DNA of 64,000 bases from Zygnema cylindricum (Eukaryota > Streptophyta > Zygnematophyceae > Zygnematales > Zygnemataceae). This document shows, piece by piece, positions 1 to 11,280 of this stretch; positions within the stretch are counted from its first letter, which is position 1; the number at the start of each line of letters is the position of its first letter. The notes under the pieces were generated by a model, which was given only the letters and a program-made list of their open reading frames with translations, ran no database searches and was not told where the DNA came from. Made by a program: the position numbers and the translations under genes. The DNA is taken from positions 62,001 through 126,000 of the forward strand of contig JBBHKE010002818.1 in the NCBI GenBank assembly GCA_037447655.1. The letters are read 5' to 3'.

Positions 1-537
1 GGCTCCAGGTCATGCCACGTCACAAAACGCCAAAGTGACCATTCCGAGATCTCGGCGAAGACGTATGCCGTTAGATAAGAACCGACATTAAATATCGTCC
101 GTCGAAACAAATGTCAGATATTTGATTCGTACGGGATCCAGTCTTCACCGAATTCAACATGTTCTATGACTTAACATTTTACATTTCCGTTAATCGGATT
201 ATTGGACGTGACTATCTTTAAATATAAATCATACCCTATATGCTTTAACAAACTTCTACAACAGACTAGATAAAGGGAATGGCTACGCCACGCTCTACCG
301 GTAGGGGGTTTGAGTCCTACTAGACTCAACCCTATTTATAGAGAGTGATTTAAGGTAACTCCCTAACCCTGTATATGGAGCTGAGGCAGCCATGGCTCCA
401 TCACTCTCTCTCTCTCTCTCCTCTTCAGTGACTACAACAAGTATGGGGGTATGAGAAAAAGAGATGAAGGCAAGCTGCCTGCTTTTTCGCTAGTATATTT
501 AAGACCTAGAAAATACCAAAAACTATTTATTTCAACA
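1..537 (-). repeat. 3' LTR of element A (partial)
   Basis: The right end reads TTTCAACA, the reverse complement of the TGTTGAAA start seen in related LTRs. It matches the 5' LTR of A at 4068-5060, including the tRNA-like block (about 265-340), the GCAGCCATGGCTCC motif and a CT microsatellite. Its other end lies outside the window. Confidence 0.8.
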
Positions 538-557
538 CTAAGATTATTACTCCACCT

Positions 558-1415
558 TCTACACTCCCATCACTTACTTTCTTCAAGTCCATGGGAGTGG
601 TACAACTGTTTGTTTTCTCCATCTAGAATTTCTCAAGCATATTTCATATTGTTTCTTTCTGAGTGAGTCTAATGATCCTTTTCCCCCTATCTCTTTCCAT
701 TTAAATTCCCAAGATATATCTTGCCTCCCCTAAATCCTCCATGTCAAATGTGCTTCTAAGATTTTTCTTCAACTTATTGATCTTTTCCAAAGACTTACTT
801 AACACCAGCAGATCATCCACATAAATTGCAATATAAATCACACCATCCTCATCTTCAAACATATAGATAGAATGGTCAAAGCTGATCCGGATATATCCCA
901 GACTAGTAAGAAACTCATCTAGGTTTTTATTCTACTATCGGGGAGCCTGCTTAAGTCCATATAAGGACTTTATGAGCCTGCAGACTTTGCTCTCTTCCCC
1001 ATTCTCCACAAACTCCTCCCGTTGCCTAATGAAGATTTCTTCCTCTAACTCACCATTGAGGAAGGCGGTCTTAATGTCCATCTAATGTATTTCCATGTCT
1101 TCCGCTGCCGCTAGACTGAGGAGAATCTTTACTGATGGGAAACGAACAACTGGGGCAAATGTCTCTTCATAATCAATCCCTTCCTTTTGGGTGAACCCAT
1201 TCGCTACCAAGCGAGCCTTATATCTTTCAATGGTATTATCTAGGTTAAGTTTTAGTTTAAATACCCATTTACAGCCAATAGGTTAGGGCAATCCGCTAGC
1301 TCCCAAGTATTTGCTTCCATGATGGAAGCCATCTCATCATTAATGGCGATGATCCATCTGTCTTTTTCTAAGCTGTTCACTGCCTCCAAGTATGACTGAG
1401 GCTCATCAGGATGAG
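558..1415 (-). pseudogene. Element A reverse transcriptase remnant
   Basis: Read on the minus strand this is the copia RT domain. It runs from a PQSYLEAVNS-like start near 1410, through the KWVFKLK-type block near 1250, to the catalytic YVDDLL motif near 810-830, then the MEDLGEARYILGI connection region and a GGVIIL end at about 560. The order and spacing match the RT of element B at 10112-10990. Several in-frame stops and frameshifts break it, for example near 930 and 1080. The RNase H domain that should follow is absent. Confidence 0.8.
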
Positions 1416-1546
1416 ATAGCTTAGTAAGCTAATGAGCAGCCTGTTTCTCTTCTATTCTTTTGCTGCTCCTTCTCCACCCTTCAAACTCTGAAGTTGGAAT
1501 AGAGGGAAGATTGGATTTCTCTTTATTGTCTCATTCCCTCCCCTAT

Positions 1547-2905
1547 CTATGGAAAATGGTTCCGGTTCTTCCTCTTCTGTCTCCTCAAAGTCCATGAGAA
1601 TGTGTGGGGTATCTGGTAGTGCTCCTTATTTTGGATCTCTCTTGAATCTGCAATCACAGTCTCACTCATGTCTTTTTCAGGAATAACAGAGTTCTCCTCA
1701 CTTTCAGACTCAAACCTGATTCTTATCTTCTTAGAATATTTGAAGGTGTCAATTGTCTTTCCTTCATCCATGACGACTGGGTGTTTGACGAGAATGATAT
1801 CTTGCTTTGCTAAGTCATAGACTTTATATCATTTGACTCCCTCATCATATCCCACAAAATATTTGGGTTTTCCCTTTGCATCAAGTTTCCAGTTTTTCTT
1901 ATCCGTATCTAGACTGTAAACTTGGCTACCAAATACTTTAAGGTGAGAGATATCCGTTCCCTTCCAACCCATCTCTCATAAGGTGTCATACCTTTGACTG
2001 CTGAGGTTAGGACTCTATTCTTAATGTAGTTGGCACATTTCATAGCTTCTGCCCAAAATCTCTTTCCTATTTTCTTGTCAACCAACATACTGCATACACT
2101 ATCCCCTAGTGTTCGGTTTAACCTTTTAGCTACACCATTTTGTTCCAGATTATGTGGTATAGTTTTCTGGTGCTGAACTCCCTCATCTCTCAAGTATTTC
2201 TCAAACTAGTTAGAGGTATATTCTCCCGCATCATCACTCCTTATTCTCTTAATGGGGGTTTAAAGCAACTTCTCACTCCAGGCTTTATATTTTTTGGAGT
2301 AAACTGGTGTTTCAGACTTTGTTTTTAGGAAGTAGACTCTAGAATATCTGGACCAGTCATCACTAATTTTCAACATATACCTCTTCCCTCCAACTGAGGG
2401 AACCCTTGCTAGTCCCCAGATATTTGTGTGGATTAAATCAAGTATCTTCTCCCCTCGATATGTGGCGGCTTTAGGAAAAGTAAGTATGTGAGCATTACCT
2501 TGGGCACAGTCACTAAAATCATCCACCATTTAATTATCAATGAGCTGAATGCCTTCCACTACACCAAGCTTCTTCATTTCCCTCAACCCATGAAAATGCA
2601 CATGCCCCAACCGCTTATGCCAAATCATCAATTTTGGGACACCAACATAATAAACATTCTTCTTTTCATTACTCAGGTTAAGCCTAAACATTCCTTGGCT
2701 ACCTTTATCTGCAGTGAAATAAACTTTATCTCTTTTGCTCAGCTGAGGGATATAGAGCACATCTGGGAAAGTGTGTATAGAAGTCTTACCCTCCACTAAG
2801 ATTTTCACATCTACTGATCCCAGTAGATCTGTAGTAACCGCTCTTCATCCCCATACTCTATTTCTACAGTAGGGATTTTCCTTAGCTTAGTGAAGAGGTC
2901 ATTGT
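1547..2905 (-). pseudogene. Element A integrase remnant
   Basis: Minus-strand fragments give a copia integrase: a GAG-pre-integrase zinc-binding part (KRLGHVHFHGLREMKKLG near 2560-2620), VDDFSDCAQGN near 2500, the core with HTNIWG and SDDWSRYSRVYFLK (2330-2440), then the EQNGVAKRLNRTL block (about 2100-2150) and the C-terminal FKYSKK segment near 1740. Integrase would insert the cDNA into host DNA. The frame is broken at several points. The first cysteine expected in the HHCC finger is replaced by phenylalanine (DFSDC), and the same position is also lost in element B. Confidence 0.75.
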
Positions 2906-4067
2906 CACGACACATATGCATGGATGCACCTGAGTCGTTGATTCATCCTTCTTGTGGAGCTTCCTGAATTGCTCCAAGGGCACACTTTTGTCTCCGAGGG
3001 ATCTTCTTCTCCTCGAGACTCTCGTCAAGAAGAAGCTCCCCATACTCCTCAGAGGACTCGTCCTCGGTGTCTCCTGTCGCCTTTGTGACCAAAAGTGCCT
3101 TTTTCTTCCCTCTGGAAGAACCCCCTCCCTAGTTCTCTTAGAGCCTCAGCTCCGAGAGCTTGACACAATCCGCAATGAAGTGCCCTAGCTTTTTGCAAAA
3201 ATGACATAGGCCCTTTGGGGGCCTCGGTCCTCCAGGTTGAATTCTTTCTCCTTTGTATGGCTTTTTTGGGTCTGGTCTCCACCAGTCCCCTCGGCGGCTA
3301 GAGCTTGAAGGCTCTTTCCGCCTCTCCTGATCTCAATCGTGTTCTCCTCTACAATAATCATGCGTACCACTGTATTCCACTTCCATGAACTATCAATCAT
3401 TTCCATACTCCGTACACTATATTCTCATATTTGTCGCGTAACTTCATGATTAGAGTGTTAACTTTCATCTTCATTGTACCTTTCCATCCGGCACTTTCCA
3501 TCTCCATATACAAACAAGAAAGATCATTACTATAGTCTAACATCTTTCCCCCTCCGTAAGTATAATTTCCCAACTTTTGCTCTGCCAACTGGAGCTCCTG
3601 AATTGAACCAGATCCATAGATCTCTATCAAACTCACCCACAACTCCTCGGCCTTGTAAACATGAAGGTGAGGAGTTGCCAAAGCTTGTGTGAGGTGTCTC
3701 AGAATGATGTTCTAGATAGCCATGTTGGCGTCTTCCCACATTTGAGTGTCGGTTTCCATGGTCTTCACGATCGCCGCTCCAGGTGTGGTGGGAATAGGAG
3801 CAATAGGAGTACGAGATATCTTCTTTTCTTTCCCCTTTTCGGACACACTGCTGTCCCCATAATCTGCCTCCTCTGCTATAGCAGATGTTGCTCCAAAAAA
3901 CCTAATTCCACTAAATCTAGGTGGTGTTCCATAAGGTGGACGTTTCACCTGTCCACTAACAATACCCCAGTATCGTTTTTTCACACAAAGCCCCTTTCAT
4001 CATGGCTTCCCAATTGATAAACCCTGATCCATTCAAGATGGGCACCCTAGAGGGTGGGCCCATAACC
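2906..4067 (-). pseudogene. Element A gag-protease remnant
   Basis: The minus-strand reading begins next to the 5' LTR with a VMGPPSRVPILNGSGFINWE segment, the conserved gag N-terminus of this family. It continues through a coat-like gag (YWGIVSGQVKRPP, LMKL-type motifs) to an intact CCHC zinc knuckle CHFCKKLGHFIADC at 3166-3207, and ends with the aspartic protease site DSGASMHMC at about 2915-2942. Stops and frameshifts break it throughout, including a TGA just before the protease motif. The gag start codon, which in relatives lies inside the LTR, is mutated to ATA here. Confidence 0.8.
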
Positions 4068-5060
4068 TGCAATTTTGTGTCCTTTATTGGATCACAGAAT
4101 TCAAGAAAAGCCTGTAGATAGTTGTTAACTAACCCACTTTCAATAACAACCAATGCTGCCCAAGTAAACAAGCTGAAAACTTGAATACAACACTGTGCAG
4201 TGTAGACTCTCTTGATTCCGTAGGAAAAAGAATCTCTAAAAACACCCAACCAGGTGATAAGTTATGAGGCAGTAAAAAATGCCAATTTGTACAAAACTCT
4301 CAAAGAGAGAGGTGACTACCTACCAAAATATTCTAAGTCCTGATTCCTCTAATAACTTCTATATATTGAAGTACGAACCAATCAGATTACTGTACCGTAC
4401 CAAAAAGTACTACTGCCAGTGTACCTTTTGTACTCCATATGTACGACAAGGCTTTTAAGCGGATGTGTGTCCACTTCTTTCTCGTCTCTATGTTCCTCGG
4501 AATTCCCGCGACCAAATGTCATGTTTCCACCTGGCTCTAAGTCATGTCACGTCACAATACGCCAAAGTGACCTTTCCTGGAACCGGCGAAGACGTATGCC
4601 GTTGGATACGAACCGACATTAAAAATCGTCCGTCGAAACAAATGTCAGATGTATTTGTTTTGTGCGGGATCTAGTCCGCACTGAATTTAATATATTCTAT
4701 GATGTAACATTTTACATTTCCGTTAATCCGATTATAGGATATAACATTCTTTAAATATTAATCATACCCATATGTACTTTAACGAACTTCTACGACAGAC
4801 TGGATAGAGCGGACGGCTACGCCACTGTCAACCGGTCGGGGTTCGAGTCCTACTTGACTCAACCTTTTGGTAGAGAGTGATCTAAGGTCACTCTCTAACC
4901 CTGTATATAGAGCTGAGGCAGCCATGGCTCCATCACTCTCTCTCTCCTTTAGTGACAACAGCAAGTATGGGGGTAAGAGAGAAGAGATGAAGGCAAGCTG
5001 CCTACTTTTTTTGCTAATTTATTAAGCCTTAGAAAATACACAAAACTATTTATTTCAACA
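4068..5060 (-). repeat. 5' LTR of element A
   Basis: It begins on the minus strand with TGTTGAAATAAATAG at 5060 and ends at 4068 with TTGCA, giving the usual TG...CA ends and 993 bp. It contains, in element order, a CCCATACTTG...GTCACTAAAGG block, the CATGG-centred motif GGAGCCATGGCTGCC, a tRNA-like block on the opposite strand and the remains of the gag start codon 20 nt from its end. Confidence 0.8.
4786..4866 (+). other. tRNA-like block inside LTR (antisense to element)
   Basis: On the plus strand an A-box-like TGGATAGAGCGG is followed about 40 nt later by a B-box-like GGGGTTCGAGTCC. Between them the segment GACGGCTACGCCACTGTC can form an anticodon-like stem with CTACGCC in the loop. By eye it resembles the middle of an arginine tRNA with ACG anticodon. 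Equivalent blocks occur in every well-preserved LTR in the window, always antisense to the element. It is too degenerate to call a functional tRNA gene. Confidence 0.5.
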
Positions 5061-6400
5061 ACTCTAGCCATAGAAATCAAACCCAAGTCGTCATTAGAAA
5101 TAGGGAGACTTGATTGTTGGTGAGAAAACGATCCCTTCGACCGATCAAAAGTCCCATGCACAACGAGGTGATGGAGAACGCTAAAAAGTTTGTCGTCAAT
5201 GTATTTAAAAGAAGACAAAAGCGGAGCCGTTGGTGGGACTATTTGGGCGAGATAGAGAGGGCGTTGAGGAAAACAACGGGTGAGGATTACAAAATCCACT
5301 TCGGATTTGGAAAGCTTAGAAAGGTCATCAGAGTGCGAGAGGTCCTCCAATATAGCATCAATTTTGTTCACAAAGGATGGGGCTCCAATACGGGAACCTA
5401 AAGCTTTAGTTCCCTAATTTGAATACGTAGTTAAAAAAACCATAGGGACGGGGTTGTCAAAAAGTAAGCCTTGTAGGCACCAAGCCACACACTTAGATGG
5501 GTTAACTAATAGACCGATCTTACAAAGTTGCTCTGCAAAATAGGTGAAAGCATAAAGAACGTGGTCTCGAGGCTGGATAATATGCGTATTATCCGCAATC
5601 AGAGGCAATAAACAACCAAGAAGCCACAGCAGAGTCTCGAAATGCTTAAAAAGAGCCAACGCAAAAACGAGTGTCCCAAAAATATCACTATTGCGAGTGC
5701 AGTTGCAGATTCTAAGGTGGCAATATCATCAAAAGAACCGCCAAGAGGAAAGATTAGGGGGCTTGGACAAGAATGAAAGGCACGCACAAAAAGGAAAAAC
5801 TGGTAAATCGGGGATGGAGCATGCATTCATTCTCAGAATATAGCATTACAGTCGACTTTGTTTAATGCGTTGGCACCATCGAATTGAAGGACCACCCAAT
5901 TCGGATAAAGATCTAGAAGGGCCCGAAGGCCATGAACAACTGCCTCGCAGCCCCCCTTGGTAACAACTCTAAACTGGTGCAGTGTAAAGTGGTCATGGAA
6001 GGCCCCTTGAAGTTGAATACTCATCACACGAGCCACTAAATGGAATAACACTTCTCCAACAGTAATAAGACGAATGCCTTGGCGATTTCAAAATATCTAC
6101 GTGACGAGCCGTAGAGAGAAGATGAATAACATTATAAGTGACGTGTTCCCTAACCACCCCAGAAGCCACTTTAAAAAGAAGGTCAAAAACCTTGAGAGGG
6201 GGTCTCAAGGGGAAATACATCTTGCAAAAGCTCATAAGCCATGTCAGAGGGGCCTCCCGCATAAAGATGAAAAGATCGACTCAAAGATTTTGTAAAAACA
6301 TCCAGCTCCAAGTCGAAAGACTTATGTGGATCATGCACCTCGACGAAAAGAATGAGCTCGTTGCTCGGACATGTTTGACAAATAGCTTTAGATATGGTTT
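5061..6400 (-). pseudogene. Non-LTR (LINE-like) reverse transcriptase remnant
   Basis: Minus-strand fragments in several frames line up, from 6400 down, as one RT protein. They include AYELLQDVFPLETPSQGF, DLLFKVASGVVREHVTYN, a GGCEAVVHGLRALLDLYPNW block followed by LQFDGANALN (catalytic aspartate region, about 5870-5960), then LPLIADNTHII near 5580 where the usual ADD catalytic triplet has become ADN, and KIGLLVNPSKCVAW near 5500. It ends with a C-terminal QSSLPISNDDLGLISMARV segment near 5060-5110. Frameshifts separate the blocks and the active site is altered, so it is dead. Element B begins abruptly at 6401, and no continuation of this RT is seen beyond B. Confidence 0.75.
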
Positions 6401-7340
6401 TGTTGAAAAGAGAGGTATTTTGTAGTCTTTCTTGTGACCTTACTACAACCCTCATACTTGTCGTAGTCATTGAGGACCTGCAGACAGCCATGGCTGTCTG
6501 CTCAACTAAAAGAGACAGGCAGATCATTCAGTACTTTCTGCAAGATATAACTACCCTTTATGGGACATGATCTAGTGACCTCTGGATGATCACCGTATGG
6601 ACCAGCCGTGCGCCTTATCCGGTAGGTCTTGAAAAAATCAATACATGCATATGGCGTGATATTTATTTTAAGCTTACCTTACCACACATTTCATTTAACT
6701 AATTACGCGACGATTTATGCATGGAAATATACCGGTCCGCACGAAATCTAGACCGCACAAATTATACGAATTGACATTTAATTTCAATGGACGAAATCAA
6801 ATGTCTGGATCTGATCGAACGGCTCACAATGGAGCCAGAATGCAGGAATGGCCATTTTGTAGTTTGCGGACCAGATGTCGGCGGACGACACGTGGCAACT
6901 TATGGTTGGACAACTGATATCACGAGAGGAGCAACTACGGCTCCGGAACTGACACGCGTCTTGGAACGGCCATGCCGTACTATGGCCGTACAAGAAGTAC
7001 AGCGGTACCTGTACCTTCTTGTACTTTACAGTCTTATGATTGGTCGAAGTACCTTAGTAGTAGGCTTAGAGAGGTAGCTTAGGACTTAGAATATTTTTTG
7101 GTTTTCCAGCCTCTCTCCCAGAGTGCACTTGTATTTATAGACCAACTTTTTCAGCCATAACTTAATGCTCAGGGGAGCAATTTCAGTGATTTTTTTTGCA
7201 GCCGACTCAAAGGAGTCCAGGCTACACAGGGTTTTAGTCAGTCAAAGTTTTTGCGTCCCAGGGTGGGACTTGCATATCCTATCTTAGATGCTTCACATAG
7301 GTTGGACATTCTGTGTACCAATGGAGGTCACAAAATTACA
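6401..7340 (+). repeat. 5' LTR of element B
   Basis: It starts TGTTGAAAAGAGAGG and ends GAATTACA-like (AAATTACA) at 7340, matching the 3' LTR at 17534-18492. It holds the conserved CATACTTG...GTCATTGAGG block, a CATGG-centred palindrome near 6490, an antisense tRNA-like block at about 6555-6635 and the gag ATG at 7321, 20 nt from the LTR end. Confidence 0.85.
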
Positions 7341-8256
7341 AGTTTTGGGCCCACCCTCTAGGGTGCCCATTTTTAATGGAACAGGGTTCATTTATTGGGA
7401 AACCATGATGAGGGGTACATTGTTTGAGAAACCGCTATGGGGCATTGTGAGTGGCCGTGTGCGTTGGCCATCCGCTAAATTAGGAGTTCCACTTGGGTTT
7501 GAAGGATCTTGGTTCACTGGAGGATCTGTAGGGGCAGAAGGGGTAGAGGGTGTTGCAAAAAGCACCATGTCTGACAAAGGGAAGGAGAAAATCACACCGA
7601 TGGCTAGTGGATCAACTTGATTAGCATCTGTTTAGAAAACAGAGGTGAATGATACTGAAATGTGGGATTTCAACAATATCGCGGCGACTCATTTTATTCT
7701 CGGGCGTCTCACTTAGGGAGTGGCTTCACCTCACCTTCATTTCGAGAGGGCAAACGAGTTGTGGGAAGCTCTTGTCGACATTTACAAGAGCAGTACGATC
7801 CAACAGCAAAAGTTGGCAGATCAAAAGGTACAAGCATATGTGTACAAAGGGGGAAAGATGTTAGATTTTTGTAATGACTTGGCTGGGTTATTCATGGAGT
7901 AAGAAAGTGCTTGGAAGAGGGAGTCCAAGAAAGAGAAGGTGAACACTTTGCTAATGAAACTCCCAGATGATTAGGAGAACATTGTTAACAGGGTCCAGGA
8001 TTTGTCAGATCATCTTTGGATCTAGAACTCTATTGTGGGGATGATTTTGGTTCGGGAAATCACAATTGAGATTCGTAGGGGAGGAAAGAGTGTTCAAGCT
8101 TTGGGTGCTAGTACCGACTAGGGGGATAAGGATTCCAAGAAACCTTATGGGAGCTTTGTTGGAAGAGGAAGAGGAAACCATGACGGATCTTGACGAAGGA
8201 CTCCGAAGGGGCTTTGCCATTTTTGTAAGAAATCGGGACACTACATGGCGGAGTGC
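7321..8256 (+). pseudogene. Element B gag remnant with CCHC zinc knuckle
   Basis: This is the capsid-like gag region of element B. The start codon at 7321 lies within the LTR. The N-terminus reads MEVTKLQVLGPPSRVPIFNG, the family signature, and is open to a stop at 7618. The reading resumes with ELWEALVDIYKSSTIQQQKL (about 7750-7810), a TLLMKLPDD motif near 7950, a basic RRGGKSVQALG segment near 8070-8105, and a complete zinc knuckle CHFCKKSGHYMAEC at 8215-8256. Gag would package the RNA. At least five in-frame stops interrupt it. Immediately after the LTR an imperfect inverted repeat (7346-7369, arms TGGGC.../...GCCCA) covers the place where a primer-binding site should be. Confidence 0.8.
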
Positions 8257-8916
8257 ACTAAGTTGACGGAGTTGAGATTGAAGGAGGAATCGATTAGAAA
8301 ACCAGCCGGAAGGAAAAAGAAGGCGCTCATTGCAACACAAGTCGTGGGAGAGGATGGCGATGATGACGATGGAGAACATCTCCTTAACGAGGAGTTGGAG
8401 GTGAAAGGTGAGCCGGAGATTCCAAGGAGGCAAAAGTGTGCTTTCGGTGGAGTGAAAGAAGCTCCTGAAGATGGATGGATCATTGATTCAGGAGCCTCTA
8501 TGCATATGTGTAGAGAAAAACCATTGTTTACCAAAATAAGAAAGATCCCTATTGTAGAGATAGAGTATGGGGATGGGAGAATAGTGACCACTAATTCAGT
8601 GGGATCAGTAGATCTGAGGGTCCTAGTTGATGGAAAGACATCCACAGTCACTTTTTTTGATGTTCTTTATATTCCGGAGTTGAACGAAAATCTTATCTCT
8701 ACGTCGGTCTTAGATGATAAAGGCTTTGAGACTAGTACTAAGAAAGGAGTCTTTGTTGCTAGCTATGAGAATGAAGTGTACTTCACAGCTGAAAAGGGTA
8801 GCCAAGGAATGTTTAGGCTGAATTTGAGTAATGGAAAGATGGGAGTTTATTATGCTGGTGTAAGTGATTTGATGATGTGGCATAAAATATTGGGACATGT
8901 GCATCAAGATATTTGA
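8245..8916 (+). pseudogene. Element B protease and pre-integrase region
   Basis: This open stretch of 223 codons begins inside the zinc knuckle. It has a lysine- and acid-rich linker, a RRQKCAFGGVKEAPEDG segment, then the retropepsin active site IIDSGASMHM near 8485-8510. Next come the DVLYIPELNENLIS motif typical of copia proteases and the start of the GAG-pre-integrase domain, MMWHKILGHVH, near 8870-8905. A frameshift or stop at 8914-8916 ends it. The protease motif is intact although the polyprotein as a whole is broken. The RRQKCAFGG segment is retained in element C, where everything between it and the RT connection region has been lost. Confidence 0.85.
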
Positions 8917-10045
8917 AGGAAATGAAGCAAACGGGTGTAGTTGAGGGCATATATTTTGGAGATAATGAGACTTTGGATGATTATAGTGGGTGTGCTCAAG
9001 GAAAGGCCCACAGGTTGCCTTTTCCAAAAGCCGCAACATATAAGGGTGAAAAGGTTTTAGATTTGGTTCACATTGACATATGGGGACTGGCCAAAGTACC
9101 ATCAGTTGGAGGGAAAAGATTTATGCTTATTATCACTGATGATTGGTCTAGATACTCTAGAGTATATTTCTTGAAAAACAAATCTGAGGCTTCGGCTTAC
9201 TTTAAAGAATATAAATCATGGAGTGAAACGCTTCATGAGACACGTATAAAGAGAGTGAGAAGTGATAATGGGGGGAATTCACTTCTAATGAATTTGAGGA
9301 TTACCTGAAAGAGGAAGGGGTTCAACACCAAAAGACAGTCCCTTAGAACCCAGAACAAAATGGTGTAGCCGAGAGACTAAATCGGACATTAAGTGATAGT
9401 GCCCGTAGCATGTTGACAAATAAAAAGATAAGGAAAAGCTTTTGGGCAGAAGCTATGAATTGTGCTAACTATCTCAAAAATAGAGTCCTTACCTCGGCTG
9501 TAAAAGGTCAAACACCCTATGAAAGATGGACCGGGAGAAAACCTAACATATCACACTTAAAGGTATTCAAAAATTTAGTGTTTATTTTAAACACGGTAAA
9601 ATTTGATTGGAAGTTAGATGCTAGAGGAAAGCCAGGATACTTACTTGGGTATGATGAGAACGTAAAAGGGTATAGAGTTTTTGATCTCGGAAGAGAAGAC
9701 ATAACTCTAGTGAAACACTTGGTAGTTATAGATGAAGGAAAATCCATAGATCCCTTTAAGTACACTAAACCGGTCAGATTTAGAATTGAATCCGAAAGTG
9801 AGTTAAACTCAGATTCTACTAACCGAACTCCGGTTCAGCCTGATCTTGCAGAAGAAGAGAAAAAATTGACCGAGAGTGATCCTCTTTTGGAGTCACAACT
9901 TCCGATTCAAACCGAGGAAGAGAACGAGGAAAGACCGGGAATGGACGATGAACGACCGGAGATAGACTCTACTGATAGGGGAGAAGGTAAAGGTGTTCGA
10001 AGAAACCCGAGATTACCCTCCATCCCAGCATCAGAATTTGAATGA
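8913..10045 (+). pseudogene. Element B integrase (two frames)
   Basis: Two overlapping frames (8913-9308 and 9410-10045, with a short bridging frame) give the integrase. The zinc finger end reads DDYSGCAQGK, lacking the first of the two expected cysteines. The catalytic core shows HIDIWG (first Asp), RSDNGG (second Asp, near 9260) and the EQNGVAERLNRTL block containing the third acidic residue (about 9355-9390). The C-terminal part contains the copia hallmark HLKVFKNLVF...GYLLGYDE near 9560-9655 and an acidic tail. Frameshifts near 9300 and a stop just before the EQNG block break it. Its normal role is insertion of the cDNA into host DNA. Confidence 0.82.
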
Positions 10046-10111
10046 GGAAGGAGAAGCAGCAAGAGACTTGAACAGAGACAAGTAAACAACAAGGTAACTA
10101 AGCTGTCACAT

Positions 10112-10845
10112 TTGAGCGAACCCCAGACTTACTCCGAAGCGGTCAATAGTCCAGAAGGTGGTAGATGGGTGACAATTATTAATGATGAGATGGCTTCCAT
10201 TATGGAAGCAAACACTTGGGAGTTAGTGGATTGTCCTCCGGATAGAAAGCCAATTGGATGCAAGTGGGTATTTAAGTTGAAGCTCAATCCTGATAACACT
10301 ATCGAGCAATACAAGGCCAGATTAGTGACAAAGGGGTTCACACAGAAGGAGGGAATCGATTATGAGGAGACCTTTGCTCCGGTTGTTAGATTCCCCTCCG
10401 TCCGGATTTTACTTAGTCTCGCGGCAGCGAAAGACATGGAAGTGCACCAGATAGACATAAAAACCGCTTTCTTACACGGAGAATTGGAAGAAGAGATTTT
10501 CATGCGACAACCGGAAGGATTTGTGGAGAAAGGAGAAGAAAGCAAGGTGTGTAGATTGATAAAGTCTCTTTATGGACTAAAGCAAGCTCCACGCCATGGA
10601 ACAAAAAATTGGACAAGTTCTTGACGAATTTGGGATATATCCGGATCAGTTCGGATCATTCCATCTACTTATTTGAGGATGAGGAAGGTATAATTTTCAT
10701 TGCCATATATGTTGATGATTTGCTTGTTTTAAGTAAATCAATGGTGAATATTAATAGATTGAAAAAAGATCTAAAGAGTAGATTTGAAATGAAAGATTTG
10801 GGGGAGACAAAGTACATTTTGGGAATTAAAATGGAGAGGGATTGA
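10112..10845 (+). pseudogene. Element B reverse transcriptase (one frameshift)
   Basis: The copia RT is nearly whole. It starts with EPQTYSEAVNSPEGGRW, then GCKWVFKLK, the YKARLVTKGFTQ block and the VHQIDIKTAFLHG motif containing the first catalytic Asp (about 10440-10480). Next is SLYGLKQAPR near 10570, and after a frameshift around 10600-10615 the catalytic IYVDDLL at about 10708-10728 and FEMKDLGETKYILGIKME. A stop at 10843 ends this frame. The reading continues past it into TIRLTQKEAIGNMLEKL and the RNase H region. The catalytic residues are intact, so the damage is by stops and frameshifts, not active-site loss. Confidence 0.85.
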
Positions 10846-11061
10846 GAAAAGAAGACAATTAGACTAACTCAAAAAGAAGCAATTGGGAATATGCTTGAAA
10901 AACTTCAAATGGAAAAAGCAAATAGCTATACAACTCCAATAGACTTAAAGAAGGGAAATGAGGGGAGCTCAGAGGAGGGAGTCTTGATTTTGGATGATGA
11001 GCTAGGACTTGAGGAAAGCAAGTTCATGCAAACTATTCCGTACAGATAGGTTGTCTGTAGT

Positions 11062-11280
11062 TTGATCTACTTTATGAACTGTACTCGTCGTGAAATAGCT
11101 GCAGCTGTGGGAGTATTAAGTAGGAGTTTGAATGATCCTAGGAAGAAGGATTGGGAAACGGCCAAAAGGGTCATTCGGTACTTGGTAGGAACTAGAGATT
11201 TGTGGTTGCATCTGGGAGAGGATAATATTGTCATCACTACTTGGAGTGATGCCAGTTATGGGGATGCTCCGATGAGGAGG
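11062..11280 (+). pseudogene. Element B RNase H, 5' half
   Basis: This frame encodes the connection to RNase H, including VLSRSLNDPRKKDWETAKRV and the first RNase H catalytic aspartate in TTWSDASYGD (about 11240-11268). It is cut at 11280 by insertion of element C. The other half resumes at 17094 in the expected place, so the interruption is an insertion and not a deletion. Confidence 0.85.

Larger units (their letters stand above)
1..5060 (-). mobile_element. Copia element A, decayed, minus strand
   Basis: This Ty1/copia retrotransposon reads right to left: 5' LTR 4068-5060, internal region 538-4067, and a 3' LTR 1-537 cut by the window edge. Going leftward the internal region keeps copia order: gag, zinc knuckle, protease, integrase, reverse transcriptase. 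The RNase H domain is missing. The reading stops just after the RT connection region at about 558 and joins the 3' LTR directly, so several hundred bases are deleted. The two LTRs clearly differ by substitutions and small indels, and all domains carry stops or frameshifts, so this is an old, dead copy. The outer end of the 3' LTR is outside the window, so a target duplication cannot be checked. Confidence 0.85.

Noticed and set aside
4786-4866. A genuine tRNA gene
   Set aside because: Acceptor and D stems do not pair well and the same block is spread over all LTRs with substitutions, so it is recorded as tRNA-like only.
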